From Chryseobacterium shigense (GTDB lineage Bacteria; Bacteroidota; Bacteroidia; Flavobacteriales; Weeksellaceae), in the NCBI RefSeq assembly GCF_014207845.1, contig NZ_JACHLC010000001.1, positions 1,054,001-1,118,000 of the forward strand: DNA of 64,000 nucleotides, written 5' to 3'. Under the pieces are notes generated by a model. That model made no database searches. It saw nothing but the letters and a program-made list of their open reading frames with translations, and was not told the origin of the DNA. The stretch's first letter is position 1; every line of letters starts with the position of its first letter. The position numbers and the translations under genes are program-made. Positions 34,070 through 43,666 of this stretch are shown here, one piece after another.

Positions 34070-36202
34070 ATGAAAAATGAAAACCAAAATGAAAAGTTAA
34101 ACCAACTGGACAGCCACACCACTTCCAACGAAAACGAAAAACTGACAACCAATCAGGGGATAAAAATCAATAATAATCAGGATTCATTAAAATCCGGTGA
34201 CAGAGGACCTACACTGTTGGAAGATTTCATTTTAAGAGAGAAAATAACTCACTTCGATCATGAAAGAATTCCCGAACGAATAGTTCACGCAAGGGGTTCA
34301 GGGGCACATGGCATTTTTAAATTAAACAAAAGCCTCAGTCCTTATACTAAAGCCGATTTTTTGTCAAAAGCCGGCCTGGAAACACCTGTTTTCGTAAGAT
34401 TTTCAACCGTAGCAGGAAGTAAGGGCAGTACCGATCTGGCAAGAGATGTAAGAGGTTTTGCTATAAAGTTTTACACTCAGGAAGGAAATTATGATCTTGT
34501 AGCGAATAACATGCCCGTTTTTTTTATACAGGATGCTATTAAGTTTCCGGATCTCGTTCATGCCGTGAAGCCGGAACCCGATAATGAAATACCTCAGGCA
34601 GCTTCAGCACACGATACATTCTGGGATTTTATCTCACTGATGCCGGAAAGTATGCATATGATTATGTGGCTGATGAGTGACAGAGCGATTCCCCGAAGTC
34701 TTAGAATGATGGAAGGATTTGGAGTTCATTCCTTTAAATTCATTAATGAACAAGGAAAAGTTCATTTCGTTAAATTTCATTTTAAACCCAGACTCGGAGT
34801 ACATTCTGTTGCCTGGGATGAAGCCCAGAGAATTTCTGGTGTAGATCCCGATTTTCATAAAAGGGATCTGTGGGAATCCATTGAAACCGGAGCTTATCCT
34901 GAATGGGATTTCGGTGTACAGCTGATTCCGGAAGAAGACGAACATAAGTTTGATTTTGATCTTCTGGACCCTACGAAACTTGTTCCCGAAGAAGAAGTTC
35001 CCGTAGAAATTGTCGGAACCTTAACACTTAATAAAAATCCGGAAAACTTCTTTGCAGAGACCGAACAGGTAGCTTTTCATCCCGGACATCTTGTTCCGGG
35101 TATAGATTTCACTAATGATCCCCTGCTTCAGGGAAGACTGTTTTCATATACAGATACCCAGCTGTCAAGACTCGGATCACCCAATTTCCATGAAATACCG
35201 ATTAACAGATCTGTAAATACAGTTCACAACAATCAGCGTGACGGCCATATGAGACAACAGGTCGTAAAAGGCAAAGTAAGTTATGAACCGAACTCCACCG
35301 GAGGGGGATGTCCTTTTCAGTCCATGATGTCAGAAGGAGGATTTGCTTCCCATGAAGAAAAGGTTTCAGGAGAAAAAGTAAGAAAAAGAAGCCAGAGTTT
35401 TGTAGATCATTATTCACAGGCAAAATTATTCTATAACAGTCAGTCCGGTCCTGAGCAGACTCACCTTCAGAATGCTCTTGTTTTTGAACTGTCCAAAGTA
35501 ACGATACCGGAGATCAGGGAGAGAATGGTAGGGCAATTAGCCTTCATCGATAACATCCTCGCTAAAAAAGTTGCCGAAAAATTAGGGGTAAAAGTTAAAA
35601 AACTGAAACAGCCTAACCAAAGCATTCCTGCAGACGGCGATATCAGTAAACTTCAAAGTGAAGAAAGAGAGTCTAAAACAAAAATATCCGAAGCGCTAAG
35701 CATGAAGGATACCGTTAAAAATACCATCAAAAGCAGAAAAATAGGCTTTATCCTGGCCAATGGTGCAGACGGAACCGTTCTGAATGCCCTGAAAACAAAA
35801 CTTGAAAAAGAAGGAGCAACAGTAGAACTTATTGCACCAAGTTTAGCTCCTGTCAGTGCAACTGATGAAATTTTATCTCCGAAACATTCTCTTACAAGTA
35901 TTGCCAGCGTATGTTTTGATGCTTTATACCTAAGTGCCGGGGAGAAATCCGCTGAAGAATTAATGAATCCTGAAAACAAACATCTTACTCTGCGTTTCAT
36001 CAATGAAGCCTATAAGCACTGCAAGGCTATTTATTTCGGTGCAGGAACAGAAATACTTTATAGCAACAGTAATATAGCCATGAAAAAGCACGAAGATCCG
36101 GCCGTGATTATCGCAGCAAAAGACAGGGATTCTGATGAACAGTTTATCAGAGCCATTTCCGGTCACAGAGTCTGGGATCTGGAACTCGCGAGGAATACCT
36201 GA
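34070..36202 (+). CDS. katE: Large-subunit catalase (clade 2) with C-terminal DJ-1-like domain
   Basis: 710 residues. The heme-catalase core has the distal His73 ([10 protein letters not shown]), the Asn pair 146-147 (VANNMPVFF) and the proximal Tyr360 ([13 protein letters not shown]). The C-terminal 160 residues ([20 protein letters not shown] onward) are the class I glutamine amidotransferase/DJ-1-like domain typical of the large, stable HPII type. It removes hydrogen peroxide in the cytoplasm. Neighbouring stress genes and FNR-like site 2 suggest stationary-phase or oxidative-stress control. Confidence 0.96.
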   Translation: MKNENQNEKLNQLDSHTTSNENEKLTTNQGIKINNNQDSLKSGDRGPTLLEDFILREKITHFDHERIPERIVHARGSGAHGIFKLNKSLSPYTKADFLSKAGLETPVFVRFSTVAGSKGSTDLARDVRGFAIKFYTQEGNYDLVANNMPVFFIQDAIKFPDLVHAVKPEPDNEIPQAASAHDTFWDFISLMPESMHMIMWLMSDRAIPRSLRMMEGFGVHSFKFINEQGKVHFVKFHFKPRLGVHSVAWDEAQRISGVDPDFHKRDLWESIETGAYPEWDFGVQLIPEEDEHKFDFDLLDPTKLVPEEEVPVEIVGTLTLNKNPENFFAETEQVAFHPGHLVPGIDFTNDPLLQGRLFSYTDTQLSRLGSPNFHEIPINRSVNTVHNNQRDGHMRQQVVKGKVSYEPNSTGGGCPFQSMMSEGGFASHEEKVSGEKVRKRSQSFVDHYSQAKLFYNSQSGPEQTHLQNALVFELSKVTIPEIRERMVGQLAFIDNILAKKVAEKLGVKVKKLKQPNQSIPADGDISKLQSEERESKTKISEALSMKDTVKNTIKSRKIGFILANGADGTVLNALKTKLEKEGATVELIAPSLAPVSATDEILSPKHSLTSIASVCFDALYLSAGEKSAEELMNPENKHLTLRFINEAYKHCKAIYFGAGTEILYSNSNIAMKKHEDPAVIIAAKDRDSDEQFIRAISGHRVWDLELARNT

Positions 36203-36249
36203 ACATAAATAAAAAACACCTTCACATCACACACTAAATATTTAAAATT

Positions 36250-36750
36250 ATGGAATTTCAAGAAAACCTTTTAAGCCATATAAGCCAGTCTCTCATGACT
36301 GCAGGCGAAACAATTTCTATTGCAGAAAGTGTTACATCAGGGTGTTTGCAGCTGGCTTTTTCACAGATGCCGAACGCTTCACTATTTTATAGTGGTGGCC
36401 TGACCGCCTATACATTGCCTCAAAAAGTAAAACTTCTTCACATAGACAAAGAAGAGGCAGAAGAATGTGACTGTGTATCCGAAAATATTGTAGAAACAAT
36501 GGCCCTGAATGCGGCAAAAATCTTCGGTTCCGACTGGTCAATTGCCACCACAGGCTATTGTACCCCGATAAGGAATTCATCCTATAAGGTTTTTGCCTTT
36601 TTCTCCTTTTCTTATAAAGGAGAGATCATTCTCACCAAAAAGCTCGAACTGCATCCTAAAACGCAGGCTCTGAACGCTCAGATGTACTATACGGAATTCA
36701 TCCTTGGATGTTTCAAAAGTGAAATCAACCAGTCACTAATCTTAAAATAA
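36250..36750 (+). CDS. CinA C-terminal family protein (PncC-like amidohydrolase)
   Basis: 166 residues comprising only the CinA C-terminal domain. AESVTSGCLQLAFSQMPNASLFYSGGLTAY and VSENIVETMALNAAKIF are conserved, and the TTGY block is present. PncC enzymes deamidate nicotinamide mononucleotide in NAD recycling. CinA-C genes beside catalases and SDRs are common in Bacteroidetes stress clusters, so another role is possible. The broken SDR starts 3 bp after its stop. Confidence 0.83.
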   Translation: MEFQENLLSHISQSLMTAGETISIAESVTSGCLQLAFSQMPNASLFYSGGLTAYTLPQKVKLLHIDKEEAEECDCVSENIVETMALNAAKIFGSDWSIATTGYCTPIRNSSYKVFAFFSFSYKGEIILTKKLELHPKTQALNAQMYYTEFILGCFKSEINQSLILK

Positions 36751-36753
36751 AAT

Positions 36754-36892
36754 ATGGGGCGCAAGAATCAATATGCTTTAATTACAGGCGCAACCAGCGG
36801 AATTGGTTATGAACTGGCCAAACAGTTTGCAAAAAACGGCTATGATTGCCCACAGAATGGCTGAAATGCAGAAACCGGTAACTGAAAAATAA
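36754..36892 (+). pseudogene. Short-chain dehydrogenase with large internal deletion
   Basis: The first 30 codons encode a normal SDR start, NQYALITGATSGIGYELAKQ followed by FAKNGYD. The sequence then jumps near 36847 to what looks like the last codons of an SDR in another frame (AHRMAEMQKPVTEK and TAA). The central catalytic part, about 200 residues, is missing. As translated, it gives 36 residues ending in an early stop. An internal deletion of a gene that once sat between the CinA gene and the next SDR is the simplest explanation. Confidence 0.75.
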
Positions 36893-36894
36893 TC

Positions 36895-37647
36895 ATGAGT
36901 ATGGATGAATTAAAAGATAAATCAGTTCTGATCACAGGAGCTGACAGCGGAATAGGTAAGGCAACAGCTTTACTTTTCGCACATAAAGGCGCTGATATTG
37001 CCATCATTTATCATTCAGACATAAAAAATGCGGAAGAAACCAAAAATGAAATCGAAAAACTGGGCAGAAAATGCATCATTTTCGGAGGTGACATCAATGA
37101 TTACGGATTTTGTGAAGAAACAACAGCAAAGATAATTGAAGAATTCGGAGGAATTGATATTCTCATTAATAATGCCGGGGTACAGTTTCCCGCAGAGAAT
37201 ATTGAAGAACTCGAAGAAGAAAATATCCGGAAAACCTTTAATTCCAATATCATAGGAATGATCCTGCTCACAAAAGTTGTTTTCCCATATCTTAAAGAAG
37301 GAAGCAGCGTAATCAATACCACTTCGGCTGCTGCTTATCAGGGGCATGCAGAACTTCTGGATTATTCAGCAACAAAGGGTGCTATTGTATCATTTACGAG
37401 ATCACTTGCACTTCAGGCAAAACCAAAAGGAATCCGGATCAATGCTGTGGCACCCGGCCCTGTGGCAACACCATTGACCAAGGCAACATTCGGGGAAGAA
37501 GAGGAAAACCCGGATAAACCGCCTTTTGACAGAAATGCCACACCTGAAGAAATAGCCGGAAGCTTTCTTTTTCTTGCAGGAAACGGAGCTGCACAAATTA
37601 CAGGGCAGGTTCTCCATCCAAACGGCGGACTGATTATCAACGGATAG
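36895..37647 (+). CDS. SDR family oxidoreductase, stress type
   Basis: 250 residues. The cofactor loop ITGADSGIGKATA, NNAGVQ, the catalytic Ser in NTTSAAAYQG and the YSATKGAIVSF motif are complete, as is the C-terminal ITGQVLHPNGG. It is close in pattern to the glucose-dehydrogenase-like general-stress SDRs (YdaD/YhdF/YghA). Substrate not assignable. It starts 2 bp after the broken SDR. Confidence 0.9.
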   Translation: MSMDELKDKSVLITGADSGIGKATALLFAHKGADIAIIYHSDIKNAEETKNEIEKLGRKCIIFGGDINDYGFCEETTAKIIEEFGGIDILINNAGVQFPAENIEELEEENIRKTFNSNIIGMILLTKVVFPYLKEGSSVINTTSAAAYQGHAELLDYSATKGAIVSFTRSLALQAKPKGIRINAVAPGPVATPLTKATFGEEEENPDKPPFDRNATPEEIAGSFLFLAGNGAAQITGQVLHPNGGLIING

Positions 37648-37760
37648 AATCAAACAGCTTTAAAGAACTAAAATTATAAAAACAGAAACATTAATTTTAG
37701 GAGCATGTGATTCAAAGCCGGAACCTTATACCTGAATTTCAACTTTAAATTGCAGTTACC

Positions 37761-38405
37761 ATGTCAAAAAAAACTTTCTTTTACCGTAACAGTTTAAGTA
37801 TTATTTTGCTTACACTAATGTTTTGCTGCCTTCTTGGACAGTTTTTTACAGGCTGGGCAACATTGAATAAAGAACTGACAGAAGAAGGAAGTCCACAACT
37901 CAGTGTTGGATCCTATATTTACAGCGGACATTTTATACAGGCTACATTTGAAAACTGGGAAAGTGAATTTCTCCAGATGATGCTCTACATTGTATTAACG
38001 GTTTCCCTGAGACAAAAAGGTTCCAGCGAGTCCAAATCTCTGGAAAAGAAAGAAGATGTAGACAAAGAGCCGGAAGCTCATTCAAAAGCTCCGTGGCCCG
38101 TTAAAAAAGGAGGAATATGGCTTACCCTTTATAAGCATTCCTTATCCCTGGCTTTTGCGGTTTTATTTATTGCAAGCTTCGGACTGCATTTTTATGGAAG
38201 TATGAAAGATTTCAACGAAGAGCAGGTCATCAAAAATAAACCTACGGTTAATGCTGTACAATACATCTCAGAATCCAGGTTCTGGTTTGAATCTTTTCAG
38301 AAATTTTTAGCTGTTGCAGCAATCGTGATTCTGTCTATCTGGCTTCGTGAAAAAGGATCACCGGAATCCAAACCTGTAGATATGGCTCACGATGAAACAC
38401 CTTAA
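37761..38405 (+). CDS. DUF6766 membrane protein
   Basis: 214 residues with four membrane segments arranged as two similar halves. Each half ends in a related block, VSLRQKGSSESKSL in the first and IWLREKGSPESKPV in the second, showing an internal duplication. A charged linker (about 95-115) joins them. The family is of unknown function and often sits in stress-gene clusters. Its last 4 bp overlap the convergent AraC gene. Confidence 0.85.
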   Translation: MSKKTFFYRNSLSIILLTLMFCCLLGQFFTGWATLNKELTEEGSPQLSVGSYIYSGHFIQATFENWESEFLQMMLYIVLTVSLRQKGSSESKSLEKKEDVDKEPEAHSKAPWPVKKGGIWLTLYKHSLSLAFAVLFIASFGLHFYGSMKDFNEEQVIKNKPTVNAVQYISESRFWFESFQKFLAVAAIVILSIWLREKGSPESKPVDMAHDETP

Positions 38406-39208
38406 TTCATCTTTCTCACTTTGGGCTTGGCTTTCATAATTGCATGATAAGAAGACGTAAAAGCGGACAAACTTTGATAACCAACTCTATAAGCAATCTG
38501 GCTTAAAGTGTATTGTCCTGTATCAATAAGTTCTATACTTTTCAATATCCTTACAAGCTGCAGGTATTTTTGCAGGGTAATTCCAGTTTCATTCTTAAAA
38601 ATCCTTTGCAGGCTCCTTACGGACATTTGTGCTTTTTCTGCCATTTCATCGGCATTCAGGCTGTATTTAAAATTTAAATTGATATAAGTACAAACCGGAA
38701 TAAGCCTGACATCCGACGGAACCGGAATTTCAAGATAACTGCTTTCCCTGCAGAAGTTGGGGAGGCTTTTTAAAATCGCTTTAAAAAAGAGATCCTGTTC
38801 TTCATCTTCATCTGTCAGCTGGTTCCATTTGGAAGCATAGAGAAGCATTTCTTTCAAAACCGGGGGAACTGCAAAAACATGAATATGTTTGTAAAAATCA
38901 TCATCAAAAACCGTTTTGAACAGGAAGACCATTAAATTAACTGTTTTCGCTTCCGAAGTAATTCTGTGCGCCTTTCCGGAAGGAATCCAGATGACGTGAT
39001 ACTGCGGAACAAGATAAATTTTCTGATCTATATGAAAATACTGGTAGCCATCTTCCACAAAAGTAAGCTGGGCACGGTGGTGCGTATGCTCATGATCATC
39101 ATGCTTCCAGTCTTTTTCACACCAGACATAGGCTTCTTTTCCTATAGTATCTACAAATCTGCTGTTCTTCTGTTCTGTTAAGCCACATTTTACACTGTCG
39201 TTCTGCAT
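38402..39208 (-). CDS. AraC family regulator with cupin sensor domain
   Basis: 268 residues: an N-terminal cupin (HHRAQLTFVEDGYQYFHI, WIPSGKAHRI) and two helix-turn-helix motifs (DEMAEKAQMSVRSLQRIFK; LSQIAYRVGYQSLSAFTSSY). It is divergent from the flavodoxin-RidA fusion and is its likely regulator. The -7 box TAAATTTG is at 39220-39227 on the minus strand. Confidence 0.9.
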   Translation of the reverse strand: MQNDSVKCGLTEQKNSRFVDTIGKEAYVWCEKDWKHDDHEHTHHRAQLTFVEDGYQYFHIDQKIYLVPQYHVIWIPSGKAHRITSEAKTVNLMVFLFKTVFDDDFYKHIHVFAVPPVLKEMLLYASKWNQLTDEDEEQDLFFKAILKSLPNFCRESSYLEIPVPSDVRLIPVCTYINLNFKYSLNADEMAEKAQMSVRSLQRIFKNETGITLQKYLQLVRILKSIELIDTGQYTLSQIAYRVGYQSLSAFTSSYHAIMKAKPKVRKMN

Positions 39209-39219
39209 AGTATTTTTGG

Positions 39220-39251
39220 CAAATTTAATAAAAACGACAATATTAATTTTG
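39220..39251. promoter_or_regulatory. Divergent promoters of the AraC and flavodoxin-RidA genes
   Basis: TAAATTTG on the minus strand (39220-39227) and TAATTTTG on the plus strand (39244-39251), within a 69-bp gap. Confidence 0.65.
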
Positions 39252-39277
39252 TACTGTAATTATTTATTTCTTTAAAA

Positions 39278-40423
39278 ATGAAAAAACTAAGTACCGTTTT
39301 TATATTAATTTTATTATTAAAAATCAGCACGGTTATGGCACAAGGTAATAAAGCCAGAATATTGGTTCTTATCCATTCAGATAATGGCGGGACATATAAA
39401 CTGGCCAAAGAAATAGCATCCGGTATCGAAAGCAGTAAAAATGCAGCAGCAGTAATTAAACAGGTTAAAGAATCCTCAAATCCTGAATTAAAAAACATTC
39501 CTGTAGCCTCTGTAGATGAATTGCCTTCCTATGACGGAATTGCTTTCGGATCACCTGTTTATTTCGGGAATATCAGTACGGGAATGAGTGAATTTTTGTC
39601 TAAAACCGTTAATCTATGGACCAATCATGCGCTGGAAGGAATGCCTGCAACAGTTTTTATGTCCGCAGGAAGCGGAGCGGGAAAAGAGCTTGCTCTGAAT
39701 GCTTTCCGGAATACTTTAGCGGTTCACGGAATGGTACTTGTCTCCAACGGAATCAGGGGAACGGAAAATATCGATAAGACAATTCCACAAGGGAATACCG
39801 TTTTAGGAGTAACAAGCACGGCCTCGCTGAAAGATGTTGAAAGACCTACAAAAGATGAGCGTGAACTGGCGAAAATCCAGGGAAGAAATTTTGCCAAAAC
39901 CGCCCTGGCCCTGAAGGGTACATTTTCTAAGAAACAGACTGCGGCTGTAGCTCAGGAAAAATCTCAGGATATCAATGAAGTTTTGGAAGAAAAGAATATT
40001 ATTCTGCCACAGGTTCCACAGCCTGCCGGAAATTATAAACCGTTTGTGCGTTCAGGAAATCTTGTGTTCATCAATCAGGTTGCTTTGAAAGACGGTAAAA
40101 TTTTAAATCCCGGAAAATTAGGTGTTGATGTTAATGAGCAAGAGGTAAAAGAAGCTGCAAAAGCTACAATGCTTAATGTTATAGCCGTTTTAAAAGAAGC
40201 TGTGGGCGGAGATCTCAATAAAGTAAAACAATGTGTGCAATTGACGGGAATTTTCAATACCAAAGATGATTATACGAAACATGCAGACCTGATGAATGCT
40301 GCCTCAAATCTTACCGTGGAAATTTTCGGAGAAAAAGGGAAACATGCCAGAGCCACTTTAGGCGCGTCATCCATTCCTGTTAATTCTTCGGTGGAAATAC
40401 AGGCTGTTTTTGAAGTAGAATAA
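39278..40423 (+). CDS. Secreted flavodoxin-RidA fusion protein
   Basis: 381 residues. A signal peptide (about 1-21, ending VMAQ) precedes a WrbA-like flavodoxin domain (about 25-215; FGSPVYFGNISTGMSEFL, FMSAGSGAGKELALNAF) and a RidA/YjgF domain (about 250-381; VRSGNLVFINQVAL, then ARATLGASSIP and VEIQAVFEVE). The first domain should bind FMN and reduce quinones. The second normally deaminates reactive enamines or imines. Export of this pair is unusual. The RidA arginine is retained. The function is inferred from domains. Confidence 0.87.
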   Translation: MKKLSTVFILILLLKISTVMAQGNKARILVLIHSDNGGTYKLAKEIASGIESSKNAAAVIKQVKESSNPELKNIPVASVDELPSYDGIAFGSPVYFGNISTGMSEFLSKTVNLWTNHALEGMPATVFMSAGSGAGKELALNAFRNTLAVHGMVLVSNGIRGTENIDKTIPQGNTVLGVTSTASLKDVERPTKDERELAKIQGRNFAKTALALKGTFSKKQTAAVAQEKSQDINEVLEEKNIILPQVPQPAGNYKPFVRSGNLVFINQVALKDGKILNPGKLGVDVNEQEVKEAAKATMLNVIAVLKEAVGGDLNKVKQCVQLTGIFNTKDDYTKHADLMNAASNLTVEIFGEKGKHARATLGASSIPVNSSVEIQAVFEVE

Positions 40424-40528
40424 TTGGTAAGCACATCTAGATTTGCTTAACCTGCTGGATATGTGAGAGATAAAAGTGCATTAATTCTTTTTTTCGCAGA
40501 TCGAGCAGATTAAGCAGATTTTTTTAAT
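40424..40528. other. Gap with a short GCAGAT-rich repeat
   Basis: A short stretch near 40494-40525 repeats GCAGAT three times (CGCAGATCGAGCAGATTAAG and on), ending in T7. It resembles small repeat elements of this group and may also terminate transcription. No gene. Confidence 0.4.
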
Positions 40529-41965
40529 TTAATTGATTTGATGTTTTAGGACTTCGGAAATCTTTTTTATACTTTCTTCCAGCTGTTCTTCGGACAGAGA
40601 ACCATAACTCAGCCTGAAACCATTGATAATCTGGTTATGGCTATATTGTTTCGGATGGATGATATTAATGTTTTTTTCCAGCAATGATGATGTAACAGCA
40701 TCCCAGCTGAGATTTTTCTTTGGCACGATCCAGAAAGCCAGACCTCCTTCCGGCAGGGTAAAATTAGCAATGTTTCTTATATGTTTTTCCAATAAACCAT
40801 GCACAAAATCCCTTTTGTTTTTATAATGAACAGTCGCTTTTTTAATGTGTCTTTTCACTGCACCTTCTTTAATTAACTGCATAACCGCCTGCTCCATAAT
40901 CATATCGCCCTGAACATCAATGATTTTTCTCAGATCACCTATTTTCTTAAGCAGATCAGCGTTTTTGGAGGCCAGGTAACCTATCCGTAATGCCGGAGCA
41001 ACCACTTTACTTAATGTACCTACATAAACATAGTTTGTAAGTTCAGCAAAACTGGAAAGAGGGAGAATAGGGCGGTAACCAAAATGAAACTCGTTATCAT
41101 AATCATCTTCAATAATGGTAATTCCGTGTTTGTTTGAAAGTTCTATCAGTTCAAGCCTTCTTGCTAAACTTAAAGTAACCGTTGTAGGATATTGTCTGTG
41201 TGGGGTAATGTATATTGCTTTTATATTTTTATTTCCGGTTAAAAGCAGCTTGATATCTTCAATTTTGATTCCTTCATCATCTACTGAAACCGGTAACAGT
41301 TCTGCTCCGGCATATTCAAAAGCTTTCCAGGCCGGTTTATAACCCGGATTTTCAACAATAACCTGACCGCCTGTTTTTAAAAGACACTGAGCGGTAAGGA
41401 ACATCGCCATCTGGCTTCCTCTTGTAATTGAAATTTCATTTTCACTGATATGCATTCCCCGCTGGTGATTCAGCATCTGAGAAATGGTCTTCCGGAATTC
41501 AGTATCACCATGTGCATTGCCATAGCCCATCATCTGCCATTTCGCTTTGCGGTTAAAAATCTGGCGGTATGCTCTTGCCAATTCTGTTACCGGAGCTATT
41601 TTGCTGTCAGGATGGCCATCATCAAAATTAATTACTGTGTTGGTAAATGCTGACGGGTCTTGTTCGTTTTCATCATTTCTGCTGCCCGGCATTTCCTTTA
41701 AAACCGGAAGATTATCCGATACAAAGATTCCTTTTCTTTCTTTTGAGATCACCCATTCTTCATTGATCAGTACCTGATAGGCTTCAACTGCCGTATTTCT
41801 GTTGATCTTTAGCATCAGTGCAAGATTTCTGCTTCCGGGAAGTGCATCACCGGCTTTAAGCCTTCCGGAGCGTATATCCGCAATGATGGTATCTGCAATC
41901 TGTAAGTAGACTGCCTTTTCAAGCTTTTTATCTATTTCGAATTCTAATTTCCACGGACGAATCAT
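40529..41965 (-). CDS. MocR-type regulator (GntR HTH plus aminotransferase-like domain)
   Basis: 478 residues: a GntR winged helix (about 10-75, GDALPGSRNLALMLKINRNTAVEAY), a linker, and a fold-type I PLP domain (about 130-470) with the lysine in VGTLSKVVAPALRIGYL. It is divergent from the cupin/DapA-like/thioredoxin genes, which it probably controls. Its promoter box TATATTTG (42009-42016, minus) nearly touches that of the cupin gene. Confidence 0.92.
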   Translation of the reverse strand: MIRPWKLEFEIDKKLEKAVYLQIADTIIADIRSGRLKAGDALPGSRNLALMLKINRNTAVEAYQVLINEEWVISKERKGIFVSDNLPVLKEMPGSRNDENEQDPSAFTNTVINFDDGHPDSKIAPVTELARAYRQIFNRKAKWQMMGYGNAHGDTEFRKTISQMLNHQRGMHISENEISITRGSQMAMFLTAQCLLKTGGQVIVENPGYKPAWKAFEYAGAELLPVSVDDEGIKIEDIKLLLTGNKNIKAIYITPHRQYPTTVTLSLARRLELIELSNKHGITIIEDDYDNEFHFGYRPILPLSSFAELTNYVYVGTLSKVVAPALRIGYLASKNADLLKKIGDLRKIIDVQGDMIMEQAVMQLIKEGAVKRHIKKATVHYKNKRDFVHGLLEKHIRNIANFTLPEGGLAFWIVPKKNLSWDAVTSSLLEKNINIIHPKQYSHNQIINGFRLSYGSLSEEQLEESIKKISEVLKHQIN

Positions 41966-41966
41966 C

Positions 41967-42027
41967 TGGACTACCTATTTATATAAAAACTGAATCATTT
42001 AAACAGTCCAAATATAAAATAATTTTG
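41967..42027. promoter_or_regulatory. Control region between the MocR and cupin genes
   Basis: Back-to-back -7 boxes: TATATTTG (minus, 42009-42016) and TAATTTTG (plus, 42020-42027). An inverted pair TGGACT (41967-41972) / AGTCCA (42005-42010) brackets the MocR start region, and GAATCAT is repeated at 41959 and 41992. These are candidate MocR sites. Confidence 0.5.
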
Positions 42028-42067
42028 TGAAGCAGTAAAGCACAAAACATTTTAAAATTTAGATATC

Positions 42068-42523
42068 ATGGACAAGAAAAATTTCAGTTCAAAAGATTTT
42101 CACGAAACATTTGCAAGACCAAAGTATGTGAAACCAACTCACCTGATCCATAAAAATGTAGAAAATGCAGGGGAGCATGACCAGTTTTCAACGGAAAGAA
42201 AGCATCCTGTTTTTTTCGTGGATCTGCCGAGTAAAAATGTAAGTATGACCATTGGCGGCCTGCTTCCGGGGCAGCAAACCAACAGGCACCGTCATACTTA
42301 CGAAACCGTATTGTACGTAATAGAAGGAAAAGGATGGACGGAAGTAGAAGATGAAAGAGTGCATTGGGAAGCGGGAGATGCCGTGTATATTCCTTCATGG
42401 GCATGGCATAAGCATCAGAACCTTAGCGATACTGAACCGGCCAAATATCTGGCCTGTGAAAATGCACCACAACTTCAGAATCTTGGAGTAGCCTTGAGAG
42501 AAGAAGAGGGAAGAGATCTTTAA
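42068..42523 (+). CDS. Cupin domain protein
   Basis: 151 residues with a single cupin barrel. The metal-binding motifs are PGQQTNRHRHTYETVLYVIEGKG and WEAGDAVYIPSWAWHKHQN. Family members are dioxygenases, isomerases or sensors; the substrate is unknown. It is the first gene downstream of the MocR-controlled promoter, with a dihydrodipicolinate-synthase-like gene following after 248 bp. Confidence 0.88.
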   Translation: MDKKNFSSKDFHETFARPKYVKPTHLIHKNVENAGEHDQFSTERKHPVFFVDLPSKNVSMTIGGLLPGQQTNRHRHTYETVLYVIEGKGWTEVEDERVHWEAGDAVYIPSWAWHKHQNLSDTEPAKYLACENAPQLQNLGVALREEEGRDL

Positions 42524-42771
42524 CATATCCTATCATTAAGAATAAGTTTAAGGTATTGCCAGGAAGATCATCCTGATGTTAAGTAGAAACCCGACCAGCC
42601 ATTATTACATAAGTTTATTTAAGCAAAAAAATCACCTGAAGTAAAGCACTTTGATGAAAACAGAGATTTGTAAAGCTTAATAATTATTCAACTTAATATT
42701 TCTGGCGGCTTAAACTTTTCTTAATGGTTAAAGATTCCCATATAATCATTTTAATTTTAAATAAACAAAAT

Positions 42772-43656
42772 ATGAAAAATATTCCATTCAAAGGAATTAT
42801 TGCTTACCCAATTACTCCTTTTGACCAGGATGAAAAGATAGATATTCCTCTTTTTAAAAAGCTGGTGGAAAAGCTGATCGTTTCCGGAAGCCACGGAATT
42901 GCCCCGCTAGGAAGCACAGGAGTAATGCCTTACCTGTCTGATGAAGAAAAAGAAGCCATAACGGAAGCTTCTATACAACAAACCAACGGAAGAATTCCAA
43001 CACTGGTAGGAGTATCGAATCTTACGACAGAAAAAACCATTCACCATGCGCGATTTGCTGAAAAAGCAGGAGCTGATGCCGTTATGATTATTCCTATGAG
43101 CTACTGGAAACTGACAGATGATGAAATTGTAGCCCATTATGATGCAGTAGCCGGTAAAATTTCAATTCCTATTATGGCTTATAACAATCCGGCAACCAGT
43201 GGAGTAGATATGTCACCCGCCCTTTTGAAAAGGCTTCTGGAAATCCCGAATGTCACTATGATTAAAGAAAGTACCGGAGATATCCAGAGAATGCATTACC
43301 TGAAAAAAGAGCTGGGCGATGGTGTTGCTTTTTATAACGGTTCCAATCCATTGGCTCTATCTGCTTTCACTGCCGGGGCAAGAGGTTGGTGTACAGCCGC
43401 TCCCAACCTGATCCCGGAACTTAATATTAGTCTGTATCATGCTATTGAAGAAGGAAATCTCGAAAAGGCAAAAGATATTTTCTACAGGCAGTTTGATCTC
43501 CTGAAATTCATTGTTAATAAAGGATTACCGAGGGCTGTAAAAGCAGGTCTGAATATTTTGGGAGAAGAAGGCGGAAGCTTAAGAAGTCCGCTAAAGCCTT
43601 TAACCGAAAAAGAAACGGAAGAATTAAAAAATATTATTAAAACTCTTGTAAATTAA
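42772..43656 (+). CDS. Dihydrodipicolinate synthase family aldolase
   Basis: 294 residues from MKNIPFKGIIAYPITPFD; the longer reading is rejected. It is a TIM-barrel class I lyase with the Schiff-base lysine in MIKESTGD and the GSTG and AYNNPATSG segments. The divergence from housekeeping DapA and the MocR/cupin neighbours suggest a keto-acid aldolase or deaminase in catabolism rather than lysine synthesis. It is followed at once by a thioredoxin-fold gene. Confidence 0.88.
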   Translation: MKNIPFKGIIAYPITPFDQDEKIDIPLFKKLVEKLIVSGSHGIAPLGSTGVMPYLSDEEKEAITEASIQQTNGRIPTLVGVSNLTTEKTIHHARFAEKAGADAVMIIPMSYWKLTDDEIVAHYDAVAGKISIPIMAYNNPATSGVDMSPALLKRLLEIPNVTMIKESTGDIQRMHYLKKELGDGVAFYNGSNPLALSAFTAGARGWCTAAPNLIPELNISLYHAIEEGNLEKAKDIFYRQFDLLKFIVNKGLPRAVKAGLNILGEEGGSLRSPLKPLTEKETEELKNIIKTLVN

Positions 43657-43666
43657 TGTAAATCTT

